DNA of 64,000 nt from Liopterus haemorrhoidalis (GCA_963971575.1 OZ020616.1:3368924-3432923); one strand, 5' to 3'. Shown: positions 44,636 through 56,754, numbered from the stretch's first letter. The notes: a model not told the origin generated them from the sequence alone. A program made the numbers and translations.

Positions 44636-45650
44636 TACACATTTACGAATTTACACACATTTCAGGGTTTCGCAGGTGTTTATTAACTATGTGATGATTA
44701 TTTGGGATGCCAAAACAAATTTTATGTCAAAATATTTATGAATTTTAATTCGAATGCCTAATACCATTATTTAAGTTTCTAAATATGTGCAGTATTTTTT
44801 TATATAGCAAGGTTCATTAAGATTTTGAAAATTGCGCCTATGGCTTCCATTGGTTGCTTAAATCATAAGCCTCGCCCTCTGATACCTTCGAATATAGAAT
44901 TAAATTATAATATCAACACTTCCCACTGGTCTTTAAATTTATGCTTTTAAAAATTAAATGCAACATTTACCAAAATATAACTAGAATTTTGACAAAATAA
45001 TTTAAACAAAATAAAAATGCAAAAAAAAAACTGAAAAAATAAAAATTGACGGGATTCGAACACAGTTTCTTACAGTAGTTTCAACTCACTAAGCGACAAT
45101 GCTACCACTGTGCTATACAGGATCACTCGTTTAGTATGTTAAATAGCAGATTAAATATATTACATATTTTACTTAAAAACACAAAAAATGCGTTATTTTC
45201 CGAAAACATAATCTGATCAAAAATTCCTGTTGTACTATTCCGGTTCACACCAATGTACATTACTGAGAATTTTTTCAGATTTTTAGGTGTGGGACAAAAA
45301 ATTTTTTGCACAATTTTGGCAAAAATCGCCTCAAAATAATTTATTTTGCAAAAATAAAATTTTGATCGTTAATCCACGTACCAAGGGCTTTCATTTGATA
45401 CCCTACACAGAATTGTAAAAAAATATATTTTTTTTCGATGAGCATATATTTGTTTATATTTTTAGGGGGATATGTTTTTTAGATGTCTTAGTATTTTTCC
45501 TATGTGCGGGTCAAAGAGTTGTATAAGCATGCCAAATTTCAACTCTCTAGGTTTAGCCGTTTGGCTACAATTTTTATCGAACAGACAGACAGACAGACGA
45601 CAAAATGACGGTATAAGGGTTTTTTGGTCATACCTACAAAACCCTAAAAA
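44636..45650 (+). mobile_element. Family A element carrying tRNA-like type 3
   Basis: Complete. The tRNA-like segment (45048-45122, minus) has box A TAGCACAGTGGTAGC and box B TGTTCGAATCC, unrelated in the middle to types 1, 2 and 4. Its flanks match the 24668 copy closely. Confidence 0.65.
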
Positions 45651-46547
45651 CAAGCAAATATGTAAGTCGGCATACATATTATTTCGTTCTGTTTGTACAT
45701 TCCTAGAAATAATAAAAATATGTTGGTACAAAATAAAAATTATTCCTATATGCAATGTATGTTTTTTTTTTTTAATTTTATTTCTATGATTTCTAATGTA
45801 TTTTGCACTTTATTTTCTTCCAGTCTTCAAATAAAAATTGTATTTTTTCTCCAAGTAAGACCAATTTTGTTTACTTTTATCGCCTTTTTTCAAGTATTTG
45901 CAGTCAATAACTCGGGATTTAACATATATTGAAGTTAAAACCATGATTAAGGGGGAGAGGGTAAGATATGTATACATATTTTGAAATTTTGTAAATTCCC
46001 CGACTTACGACCAACCCTTCGGAACGGAACTTGGTCGTAAGTCGGGGTAATACCTGTATAAACAAATATGTATTTAATGAAAAAATAAATATATTTTAAA
46101 TTTTGAGGTATCAAATGAAACCATTTAATGCGTGGATAAACAATCAAATTTTTATTTTTGAAAAAGCATTTTAAAAGATTTTCGTCAAAAATATGTCAAA
46201 AAATTTATAAAGGAAAAACTTGTACGAAGTACGGAAATGTCAACTGGTTATGAAATAAAAATATGAAATTAAATCCTCATTTGTATAAAATACAAATAAT
46301 CTAATGTAATCTGCATATGACCTATAATCAAAATATTACTTTCACTATATGTGGTTATGTAATGGCCTAAATTTTAAAAATTTAAATTTTTGGACATAAA
46401 TAGGGCTTATGCAAGGCAGTTGTTAAAATTTTGGGATTCTTCTGTAATGCGACTATCATTTAACTGTTGATGAATTAATTTTAATTATTTACTTGCTGAA
46501 ATGCCCGTTGTCTCACTCAAGCTTCGTCTTTCCTTTTGTGTCTCTAT
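45651..46547. other. Intergenic sequence with a small hairpin
   Basis: Only a perfect 17-bp inverted repeat (CCCCGACTTACGACCAA, 45998-46014, and its complement at 46031-46047, 16-nt loop) stands out. The rest is AT-rich with no gene. Confidence 0.5.
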
Positions 46548-46975
46548 TAGAGATGGGTCGTTCATGATCGAACCGGCTCACTGAGCCGGCTCAGTACACT
46601 AACTGAAGTGACACGGTTCCCCAAATTGAAATGAGCCGGCTCACGGCTCACTGTATAGTTTCAAGTTTCAAGGATACGATTGGTCGGGCGATTGTGAGCA
46701 GTGACCGGAGTGATCCGGATCTGGATCGATGTCATGCTGAACTTCGCGAAAACTTGGCTTGTAATGTATTATCATAAAGTTATTTGAAACTAATAGTCTG
46801 TACTTTCTTACAACCATACTATATAAAAATATTACCCAAATCCCAGATGTCCGATTTATAAGGGCAATAAACATCGCTATAAACTTAACACATCTGATTT
46901 AAAATACAGTAGCTACATAAAGTGAATTGTTTGTTTACTATTAAGCCGGCAAAAATGTTAGATAATTCACTTCTA
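46548..46975. mobile_element. Truncated copy of the 32152 hAT-type element
   Basis: Starts TAGAGATGGGTCGTTCATG and follows the other copy to about 46975, where the minisatellite part is absent. Confidence 0.6.
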
Positions 46976-47008
46976 TAGATTTTTATTTATTTAACTTCAT
47001 TATTTCTT

Positions 47009-47385
47009 TATTAACTTTTGGTAAAAATCGGTTAACTAGAAATGGGAGTTTACTCGTGTCGATTTTAAGATTTTTGCGAATATTTAGCAACAGAAAAATA
47101 TTTCGAAAAAATTTATTTAACAAAGGTTGCTATAAATGCAATAACTAATAACTTTTATTTGAGACGTCTTTGGATAAAATGAAAAATTTCGCAAAATTTT
47201 TGTAAAAAATTCTCAATTTTTTAATACTTATATGTAACGTTTCTGTGGTCATGATAAATAATACATATCTCTGTTAGAAAATATTAGGCCAAGATATATC
47301 TACTCTGCTGCTAGAATGTATTTTATACAAATACTTTATGATGGCGGTCGGTCCTGTGGTGGCCACAGCCGATTTTTTTAAATTA
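47009..47385 (+). mobile_element. Family B element, 5'-truncated
   Basis: Begins TTTTGGTAAAAATCGGTTAA and ends GGCGGTCGGTCCTGTGGTGG. Between it and the next copy (47386-47827) I see no supported gene. Confidence 0.6.
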
Positions 47386-47827
47386 TAGTTGCAAAGGCAA
47401 CAATTCCGCATACATCTCTCCATAATCACAAAATTAAAAATTCAAAACATAGCTACCAAAATTAACATTTTCCCATGTCTTCGACGCCCCTGTTGTTCTG
47501 GTACTTATATATGGACATTAATTATTCTCCGGTGGTAACTGTACAAAAAAAAATTGAGATAATCTGTAAATGATTGACAGATATTTTAAAGTCATTTTAG
47601 CACAGAGAAAAGAATTTTAGTTAATGTATTATCTTTACGGATTTTGACCTGTGTATAATAAAATAACTACCTGTCCAAATTTGGATGATTCATTCAAAAC
47701 AATATTAAAATTCGTACCCAAGTAACAAAAATTTACGGTGCCGAAGACCCCTGTTAACCTTTTGATGTCTTCCGGTGGAGACACCAGACAGATAATGGTG
47801 AAGTAATGACGAACGTGCCTCACAATC

Positions 47828-48395
47828 ATACCGATTTTGACATTTCGAGATTTCGATGGATCTCAGAATTGAGGTCCCTACATAACGTTTTCACTATTTT
47901 TAGCATGATGTCTGTCGGTCTGTCTATCCGTCCGTCCGTCTGTCTGTGTACACGTGCAGAGCAAATTCGGCTAAAAGGATTTTTATGAATCTGCATATTT
48001 AAGCTTTTGACATCAATGGCACGAGTTGATCAACTTTTGGTAAAAATCGGTTGACTAAAAATGGGAGTTTACTCGAGTAGATTATTTAGAATATTTAGTA
48101 TCATAAAAATATTTCGAAAAAAAATATTTAACAAAAGTTGCTATAAATGCAATATCTAATAACTTTTATTTGAGACATTTTTTGATAAAACGAAAAAATT
48201 TTGAAAATTATTCGAAATTTTTTTTAAGTATCAATTTTTTCATAGTTATATGTAACGTTTCCATGGTCATGATAAATAATATCTGTGTTAGAAAATATTA
48301 GGCCAAGTTATTTCTACTCTGCTGCTAGAATGTATTTTATACAAGTACTTTGTGATGGCGGTCGGTCCTTTGGTGGCTACAGCTGATTTTTTTTA
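47828..48395 (+). mobile_element. Family B element
   Basis: From CATACCGATTTTGACATTTCG through a (GTCT)/(GTCC) microsatellite at 47910-47945 to GGCGGTCGGTCC...CAGCTGATTTTTTT. Confidence 0.6.
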
Positions 48396-48540
48396 TGATC
48401 TTTGGTTCATTTTCTGTGAATTTTGTTCATTTTTCATGATTTTTTATTACTCAGATATTATATAGATGTAGAGTAGATATACAACAAATTTGTTTAATAG
48501 TAAATTTATTTTTAGTGGTCTGCGTTAGTTAATTAAATAT

Positions 48541-48596
48541 TTTACTGGTCCGCAGTACGTTTTCGGTTGAGAAACGCTGTTCTAGACTGTGAAATT
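48541..48596. mobile_element. hAT-like right end
   Basis: TGGTCCGCAGTACGTTTTCG followed by GTTGAGAAACGCTGTTCTAG resembles hAT ends of the 'GGTTGAGAAACGCTG' type. The partner end is not identified. Confidence 0.4.
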
Positions 48597-48668
48597 CGAT
48601 GGTAATTGATCCCTTTACAAACTCTTACCATCAACCTGCATCTGTTCATTTTTTTTTTCGTCAATATT

Positions 48669-49237
48669 ATAGACCGGGAGCTCATGACATTTTTGGTCTC
48701 CGATTTCATACAGCATGCCTTTTGGAGGAGAGAATATTTACCCTGTGACAACAAAAAAGGGATGATACTAAACCCCTGCACGCTTTCCGGTCATAGGGAA
48801 AATTGCATTTCCACTTGCACAAAATTTTTGTGTTTTTCTTTGACTTAATATTGCTTGCCCTTTTGTCAAAAGAAAGTTATAACAAATTTAAAGTCTTTTA
48901 ATTATAGGCATGCTGTATGAAAACGCGGAAAATCATATTTTTTTATTACAAGATCACATGACCGTTTGAGCCCTTTGGGACCCTCCGAATCGCATGCATA
49001 TATTTAAAAGACTTTAAATTTGTTATAACTTTCTTTTGACAAAAGGGCAAGCAATATTAAGTCAAAGAAAAACACAAAAATTTTGTGCAAGTGGAAATGC
49101 AATTTTCCCTATGACCGGAAAGCGTGCAGGGGTTTAGTACCATCCCTTTTTTGTTGTCACAGGGTAAATATTCTCTCCTCCAAAAGGCATGCTGTATGAA
49201 GTCGGAGAGCAAAAACTGTCATGAGCTCCCGGTCTAT
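48669..49237. repeat. Long inverted repeat (about 233-bp arms, 102-bp spacer)
   Basis: Arms 48669-48901 and 49004-49237 are near-identical complements with a handful of differences; outer edge ATAGACCGGGAGCTCATGAC, inner edge AAATTTAAAGTCTTTTAA. The spacer holds another GGCATGCTGTATGAA-like word found in the arms. No coding capacity. Either two copies of one element or a hairpin-type MITE. Confidence 0.85.
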
Positions 49238-49239
49238 TA

Positions 49240-50070
49240 CTATCGCTGTTACTGTCTCTGCCATCCAAAATTGGCATCGATAACTACCATTTCACGAAGT
49301 GGTTTTGCTGCAGGATAACGCTCATCCGCACGTTCCTTCTTTGTTAACCGATAGCGCTTAATGTTAACAGACAAGCTACAGAATAGATTTTTTATAACAA
49401 CGTTTAATCTTGGAAGTTCACAACTCTATTAAAGTGAACAAATTGTGTTCAGAACCATAAGGTATAAAAATTATTTATGACACGGGTGTAGTTTATGATT
49501 TAGTCCTTAAATGAATACAATAACATTTCCAAGGAAAAATAAATAATAAAATTCTGAAATGTCTATTTTGCTAATTGTTACTTGTAAAATACCATTCATA
49601 CTGAAATTTAAAAATATCTACCTCATACCTGCTAAGGAAAGCTTAAATTTTAAGAGTACAAAATTCCACTTGTCAGAACTACTACATAAAAAAGAACCGC
49701 ATTATAAACAAAACCAAACTACTTCAAAATAGATACAATGTTACTGATAGGATGGCTTAACTTTTGATCTTATATTAAAAACAAATCAAGTATATATTTG
49801 CTTGACCTATTTTAACAAAACGAATAAAAGGCTCGCGCCACCTGTGGAGTATAAAGTAGCACAAACATAAACGGTCTACAACAATGTACATTTTACACGA
49901 TAACAGTAATACTTTGATGTTTGGTTAATATTATTAAATAAACTATACTATCTAATCATGCAATTTTAACCAAAACCTGTTAAGAAATTTAAAAAATTTA
50001 AATAGTAAAAGCAAGTTACAAGTTGCTGACATGTTAAGTGTATCAGAATTTGAGATACTGTAAACCAGAG
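49240..50070. other. Intergenic AT-rich sequence
   Basis: No gene or repeat end recognised. Confidence 0.35.
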
Positions 50071-50217
50071 CTTCCCAAAGTGTGGTTTGTAACCCATTAA
50101 GGCTTGATATTTCCAACATGTAGTTAAATATGAGTAACTAACTCTAGTTTGTTAACTTCTTTGGGTTAAATATCAAGGCAAATAGCATTGTGTATTTCCA
50201 ATACGTTTAACCCGTGA

Positions 50218-50819
50218 TACCCTTTTCACACTAGATCTTAAAGACGAGTGAACTTAAAGTTCACCGATGTTTAAGATCGGTATGCTTGCACACTTGATGT
50301 TTAAATCTCTGGTGCTGTCATCAGCTACAGTAATTTTGTCCTTAAGTTACCGTCATGAAATTACCAGTTTTGAACTGTCTGCGCAGACGCACATTTTGAA
50401 TTATTGTAAACAAATAAGGATATTTCATTTCTTTCTACAATAAAGGCACTACAATAAAGAATATATTACACCTGTATTAACATGTAAGTCGATACATGTT
50501 ATCTCAATTATTGTAGCTCTGTATTTTATTAAACACATTATTAAAATAAATAATTTTATTATAACAATAAGTATAAACTTCTTATAACGTCGATATAATA
50601 CAGTATTCTTGTTTATGATAATATAAAATGTTGACAGCACAAATTCAAGGAGTATTTTTTTATAACAGAAATTAAGTTGGCAATGCGGACGAAGTTTAAG
50701 ACGCAGATCTCTGTCTTAAACATCGCTCGTATTTAGACGAGGCCATACGGTTTCACATTAGCGTTTAAAGATACATTCACTTTAACATCCGATCTTAAAG
50801 ATCTAGTGTGAAAAGGGTA
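50218..50819. mobile_element. PIF/Harbinger-like MITE, copy 2 (602 bp)
   Basis: Inverted relative to 5127-5728, same length, same TACCCTTTTCACACTAGATC ends. The flanks TGA/TTA are an imperfect TWA-type duplication. It sits inside hAT-like sequence (CAGAGCTTCCCAAAGTGTGG near 50077 and ACTGTGACCC at 50831). Confidence 0.75.
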
Positions 50820-50935
50820 TTAGCTTACAAACTGTGACCCGGCATGGACAAGTATTTTGTTTATGTATTTGGTACGAGAGTTGACTTTTATGTTTCGGGA
50901 TTTGAGATCCAAAACAATTATTTATCAACAAAAGT

Positions 50936-51028
50936 GGCTTTATTGTTTTTCAAAATATTCTCCATGAAGATCAATATACTTTTGCATGCGTTTGAACCAA
51001 TTTTCGAAGCACTTTTTCCACTTCGATT
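50936..51028 (-). pseudogene. mariner transposase C-terminal fragment
   Basis: Minus-strand frame KCFENWFKRMQKYIDLHGEY then FEKQ-stop, the conserved end of mariner transposases. The rest is missing. Confidence 0.75.
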
Positions 51029-51338
51029 GAGGCTTCCACTCCGATTGTCAAATTATGTGAAATCCAACACGAACAAATCTTTTTATACTAAATAGCAAAA
51101 CGTTTTTATTGTAAATTTTAATTTAATCTCTTAAAAAAAATCTATTAAACATAAACAGGACGTCAGGTCTAGATATCAATTTTGTACAAAATCAGTTTGA
51201 TAGTTTTAACCATAGAGATATCTAACCAAACCACAGACAGATCAACAAACGCTAGTCTGAAAACCACTTTCCTACGAGGACTACCTTTTAATTTTTTACA
51301 AAAACTAAAAAAGAAAATTTTTTTTTTTTAAACAAACT

Positions 51339-51515
51339 GTTTTATTGTTTTTCAAAATATTCGCCTTTAAGGTTTATACACTTTTGCATGCTCGAACCAA
51401 TTCTCGAAACATTTTTTCCACTATGAAGTTGGTATCTCAAAAACATGGTTTTCGAAGGTTTCAACAGTTTCTTGATGTGATGAATATCGCTGTCCACGCA
51501 TTTTTTGTTTGACAT
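51339..51515 (-). pseudogene. mariner transposase C-terminal fragment
   Basis: Minus-strand frame MRGQRYSSHQETVETFENHV, then FEIPTS-stop-WKKCFENWFE and a frameshift. Longer than the two other mariner C-terminal pieces (6374, 50936) but equally dead. Confidence 0.7.
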
Positions 51516-51525
51516 TAGAAAAAAA

Positions 51526-52374
51526 AATTATGTGAAGTGTGAATATTCACACATTTCAGGGTTTCGCAGGTATATAATAAGTGAAGGCGATATGCTGAGT
51601 GTGTAGGACAAATTTTACTTTGTAGTAATCACGGCAAAATGAACGATATTTTTAAAATAATTTATCGTCTGTTAATCATGTAATAAGACTGGTTATTAAA
51701 TTTACGCTCTTAAAAATTAAATACAACATTTGTCAAAATATAACTAGAATTTTGACAAAATAATTTCAACATAATAAAAATGCAAAAAAAAAACAGAAAA
51801 AATAAAATTCACTCCGTACTCGAACTCGAAACTCTTCGTTTCCAGCGCATTTTAGCTTACGACATCAGTGCTCTAACCCATTACGCTATCGCACGCCTTG
51901 CATGTGATGTCTTACATTGGTATAACTTTTGTACTTTGTGAACCAAAAACCACAAAATATGCGTTATTTTCCGAAAACATAATCTGATCAAAAATTCCTG
52001 TTGTACTATTTCGGTTCACACCAATATACATTACTTAGAATTTTTTTAGATTTTTAGTTTAAACCATATGGGCTTACAGGGTGTGGGACAAAATTTTTTT
52101 TTCACAATTTTGGCAAAAATCGCATCAAAATAATTTATTTTGCAAAAATAAAAATTTGATCGTTAATCCACCTACTAAGGGCTTTCATTTGATACCCTAC
52201 TCAAAATTTAAAAAAAATATTTTTGTTTTCGATGAGCACATATTTGTTTATATTTTTAGGGGGGTATGTTTTTTAGATGTTTTAGTATTTTTCCTATGTG
52301 CGGGTCAAAGAGTTGTATAAGCATGCCAAATTTCAACTCTCTAGGTTTAGCCGTTTGGCTACAAATTTTACCGA

Positions 52375-52407
<33 letters not shown>

Positions 52408-52485
52408 TAGACAGACAGACAGACAGACAGACGACAAAATGACGGTATAAGGGTTTTTTGGTCATACCTACAAAACCCTAAAAAA
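51526..52485 (+). mobile_element. Family A element, type 1 tRNA-like, near-complete
   Basis: Very close to the copies at 730 and 1970. tRNA-like segment at 51812-51905 (minus). A long (CAGA) microsatellite at 52376-52432 includes one GATA variant. Confidence 0.65.
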
Positions 52486-52527
52486 AGAATGTATTGGTGT
52501 AGAAATAAAAATTAAATTATTTTTTCT

Positions 52528-52972
52528 GTTGTTTATTCGTAACAACAATTTACAATACATTCAGTGGGAGCCTTGTGCTTGCATATCGCTTACCAGTTTT
52601 TCAATATTAGGCCTTAAAGAACGTAAAGACAATCTCAATGCCGGCTTCACATCTAAACGGTTTCTATATTTCGTCTTAATAGCATTAAGCGCAGAAAATG
52701 CAGTTTCACACATGTATGTTGAATGGAAAGGAAGGAGTATTTTAAGTGTTTTTTCGCTCAGTGCTGGATATTCTTCCCGAATTATAATCCAAAAACTAAA
52801 TCAAAAGTTACTAGTTTCAAAACTGGTACTGATCGTGTACAAAAACATTTGCAATATTTTTTTCAAAGTTGTTTTCAACCACTGACGGAACGAATCTTTT
52901 ATTGCTGCCGAAGTCGGGGACCACCTGAAAACATACCGCGGACCACGGTTTGGGAAACACTGCCCTAGAGGA
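52528..52972 (-). mobile_element. hAT fragment, transposase C-terminus and right end
   Basis: Minus strand from about 52918 to a stop at 52563-52561. Readable parts are IKDSFRQWLKTTLKKIL, then REEYPALSEKTLKILLPFHS, YMCETAFSALNAIKTKYRNR and LRPNIEKLVSDMQAQGSH, with one stop between. This is the ZBED/SCAND3-like hAT dimerisation region. The end ACCGCGGACCACGGTTTGGG...ACACTGCCCTAG at 52935-52975 is a hAT terminus. Confidence 0.75.
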
Positions 52973-53079
52973 TCCAAAAAGAACTGTTTAACACATGTTT
53001 TAATAATATTAATAAGTTAAATTAAATTAAAATATTGATTTTGTGGAACTGGGAGGAAGGAACCACAATATAAAAGGAT

Positions 53080-53380
53080 ATTGTTCAAGTTAACTCGCCA
53101 AACTCTTCAAAAATTTAATTCCTGTTTTCCTATTTTCTGTATTTTTCAAGTACATATTATTGTCAATGAATTTATGCAATTTCACCATCCTTGGAGATGA
53201 TTGATGTACAGTCTGTTATAGTTACGTTTAACTAACATAGGTAAATTTCTTTATGATTGTATAAGATTGTTTTTCTATTATGATGTTATTGTTATAGCAC
53301 CTGAAGAAGCCAACAATGTTGTTGGCGAAACGTTGTGTTGTTTAAATAAACGCTTCTTGTCCAAAAAGCTGAATGAAATT
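53080..53380 (+). mobile_element. Penelope-like 3' remnant with a hammerhead-like motif
   Basis: CTGAAGA (53301-53307), a GCCAACA/TGTTGGC stem (53309-53326, loop about 4 nt) and GAAAC (53327-53331) follow the hammerhead core order CUGANGA-stem II-GAAA, then AAATAAAC. This composite occurs at the ends of Penelope-like elements. I cannot place stem I, stem III and the cleavage site with confidence, and no reverse transcriptase is present. Confidence 0.45.
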
Positions 53381-53657
53381 ATTTCCTATTTCTACCTATA
53401 AGATATAATGCGTATTTTATGATATATTTTACGTCCGCATTTCAAGAACGTATGCCAGTCATAAAATAAGACCATACAATATTTAGTTGAAACCAAATAA
53501 TCCATAACCCTTTATGTGCAAGTAATTTAATATTAAACAATAAGAAACATCACTTTGTACAACCTTGTTTTACAGTTCAAACATCCTAAAGAAGCAACGG
53601 AAGTGACATTAAAATAAGACTGTTTACAAAAATAATTTTAAAAAACATTATACAAAC

Positions 53658-53739
53658 CATTCGGTGTTTCATTCTCTGGTGATTCGGACCCCTTTAAACA
53701 GGAATGAAATCCCCTACTGGCTCGTTTATCAGAGGACAT
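53658..53739 (-). CDS. Candidate alternative first exon of raskol
   Basis: ATG at 53739-53737 starts MSSDKRASRGFHSCLKGSES then PENETPN, ending AATG|GTTTGT with one leftover base. That phase equals the end of exon 1 (41706), so it would join exon 2 in frame. An in-frame TGA lies 48 nt upstream of the ATG. SynGAP/DAB2IP genes are known for multiple first exons. No RNA evidence is available here, and the donor is not a strong one. Confidence 0.35.
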
Positions 53740-54173
53740 GCTGACTGAGTATCCAAATCCTGATAGTAGATGTAAAATAGACGTTGTTGATCGTCAAAGT
53801 ACACACGAATGCACATCCAGCCACATGAGTAATTCAAAACTTGTGGTGCACTCACTTCAGCAAACTCATGACACGAAAATAGAATAGTGGAACGAACACT
53901 CAACAACGTTCACTAAATGTATTTTACGTTTAAAAACCTTTGATAATTATTGATATTATCGCTATTACCTCAATAAATACTGTTTTAAACTCATTTTTTA
54001 TTTAATAATACGATTAAAATTGAACTATTTTATATAACTGTTTTTTAATTTGTTATAAATAAGCTAAAACAAACAAATTAAAGTTATGTAATACCTTTAC
54101 GACCATTTTCATAATAAATAAATTCGCTTTGAATATCGTTTGAACAAATTAATAAAGATACGGTCCGTAGACC

Positions 54174-56416
54174 AGTGGCGGCTCCTCATGAAGAGCCAAG
54201 AAGCCATCGCCCTACCATTGCAAAATCATGGCCTAAACGCCCTGATATTTGGTGGCGATTTTCGGAATACACGATAATGTTATTGTTTTGTTTTGTTCAG
54301 TGGAGAAATACGTATTTTTTAGGGTTCTGTAGATATGGCCACCAAAAAACCCTTATAACGTCACAAATGTCTACGGTAGAAATTGTAGCCAAACGGCTTA
54401 ACGTAGAAAGTTGAAATTTGGCATGCTTATACAACTCTTTAACCTACCAACTACAATTTACATTCTGTTAGAGAAAGCAAACAGAAAAAAAAAACTATGA
54501 AAACAAATCCAGAAGAACACCATGGAAAGAAATAGTGCATGAATTTTGGGAAGAGATAAGGAGAAAAAAAGAAAGAAATAGAACAAGAAATTAATGGGAA
54601 GAACAAAGACAGGAATATTACCAACAAAACGAATACTAAACTGTAGAAATAGAAAATCGGAGGCAGACAGGGTAACGTGATAAAAGAGGCAATTACTGTA
54701 AGAAATAAAGATATCCAGATGCAACTTAGAAAGGAGAAAATACTTAAATCTACTTATAACCCTTAAAAAAAAGTAATTTTTTTAAATTCGTTTATTTTAA
54801 CACGATTTTAGCTAAAAAAGTTCTTGTCCCGCCCCATTTTACCCAAAGGGGTTAAGGTAAGTTAAGGTTATATATAGGTAATGGACATTGATTTGAGCCG
54901 GAAACGTACGAGAGGAATTTTTGATCAGATTATGTTTTTGAAAAATATTGCAGTTTTTGATAAAATTAATTATTTTTTTAATTCATGGCTAAATTATGGC
55001 TAATAATGTTATGTATTTTTCGTATTTATAGCTAATATAGTGCGTGGGTTTTTTTAATCAAAAATATAAAAAAATAAATAAAATATATATTTTTTTTTAA
55101 CAATTGCGAACCGAGTGGTGCTTTAACCACACCACATCCAGAGGAACTCGGTTATTAGAGCAATTTTACTACAATTGTACTACTTTTATTCAAAAACCTC
55201 GCAAATGAATCGGCCTTACAGACTCTAATAAAAGCAAAAATAAATTAGAAGATATTTTCCCGAATGTGGAAATTGCTACAAGGATATTCCTTTGATTAAT
55301 GGTCACCAATTGTAGTGCAGAGCGCTCATTTTCCCAGCTAAAAAGAATAAAAAATCAAGTACGAACGTCTATGTTACAAGAACGACTTACTAATTTGTCA
55401 ATCATGTGCATAGAAAGTGATATCCTTCAAAAATTAGACTTTGAGGACATAACAGAAGATTTTGCACAACAGAAATCCCGGAAAAAACCATCATCATTGA
55501 AGTCCAATTCTCAAAATATAAATCACTTCACTTATATTTGATTTGTATAAAGCTAACCATAATAACCAATAAAGTCACTAAATAAAATACATACTGATGT
55601 TTACATTCAAATTTTCTTTTTACTTTCTAAAAGGGCCCCAAACTCTGTGTGTCGAAGGGCCCCTGTATGGCCAAGACGGCCCTGGGTCTCTATAATACAC
55701 AAATGTCAAAAATCCAAGCCCATGAATGCATGTTTATTCGTTGCATTTTATGCAACGAGCAACTTTTAAAAGTGATTTTTTTACGTCAGCCTTAAAGGCC
55801 TTGTGTGTACACTAGAGTTATTATTCAAGTCTAAATTTGGAAAATTAAAGTCTTTGCATTCGAATCGAAGTCTTGTGTGTGTGATAGCATAACAAAAAAC
55901 CTAAGTCTTTAAGTCTGAGCAAATACATCAAGATATATTTCCCCTGTCTCTAGAAGACAGACGAAATCCAAGTCAAATGCGCGTGCGCGGCCTCGCCCTC
56001 TCAGTCAGATCAAGTGAGATGGGTCTATTGTTAACGTTATGTACGCAGACGCGAGTTACTTTTCCCTGTTTCGCGTGTGATAGCTGAAGACGTGAAGACT
56101 TGAAACCTCGAAAAAGACTTACAAAATAAAACTTGGATAGCGTTCTAGTATGATACGCCCTTAAGAAAAGACTGAATAAAGACAGATTTTGGTAAGGCAC
56201 TTCCATTTAATTTAGGTAGATAACCCGTAATAAGTACTTAATGCATTTTTCGTTTTTAAATGACTTCTCAATTTGTCTACATTAATTTTTTTTAAAAACT
56301 GGTAATAAAAGAGGTAATAAATTACTGCAAGCTGAGCTGATTCAAAAGTTTGGGTAAAATGGGGGGAGGGAGTAAGGGATTGGCCCTACCACTCAATATT
56401 GACGAGCCGTCACTGA
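54174..56416. mobile_element. hAT-like region with related inverted ends
   Basis: Left CAGTGGCGGCTCCTC, right (inverted) CAGTGACGGCTCGTC, 13 of 15 matching; both are followed by a CCCTACCA-like word. A reverse family A fragment is at 54320-54450 and a hAT C-terminus at 55255-55541. 55780-56200 has its own inverted AAGGCCTTGTGTG-like ends. Flanking 8-mers do not match, so this may be a composite. Confidence 0.4.
55255..55541 (+). pseudogene. hAT transposase C-terminal fragment
   Basis: NVEIATRIFL-stop-LMVTNCSAERSFSQLKRIKN, then LQERLTNLSIMCIESDI and QKSRKK-rich tail to TGA at 55541. The NCSAERSFSxLKRIK motif is typical of the hAT dimerisation domain (zinc-finger MYM-like group). The catalytic part is absent. 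Confidence 0.75.
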
Positions 56417-56754
56417 TATATACTGATTTTTATATCATCTAGCAAATGTACAATAGGTATTTAAAAATATTAAATAATATTAAAACAGTAATATAAAATT
56501 AGTTATAACATAAAATAAAACTGAAAGTGCCAAAAAATGTTCAGTATTTAGCGAACAACTGCGAAGTTCTACAAACAAATAAAGCATGAATATTTTCTTT
56601 ACAGTATCGTATAGTGGTATGCGTTATTAAAATTTTAATCAGTGAAAGGTTTAATTATTTATGAGTGTATCAGACTAGCGCAAATTTAGTCATATTTTTC
56701 GCAGAATAATGACGTATTTTAACTAATCCAGTCGACCAACAACAATAACAGATA

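Noticed and set aside
47635..47829. Minus-strand frame with a plausible exon look (SPPEDIKRLTGVFGTVNF)
   Set aside because: No convincing acceptor, no neighbours to splice to, and no family recognised; left out as probably chance.
48542..49318. Matching small ORFs in both arms of the inverted repeat
   Set aside because: They are the same DNA read on opposite strands and run out at the arm ends.
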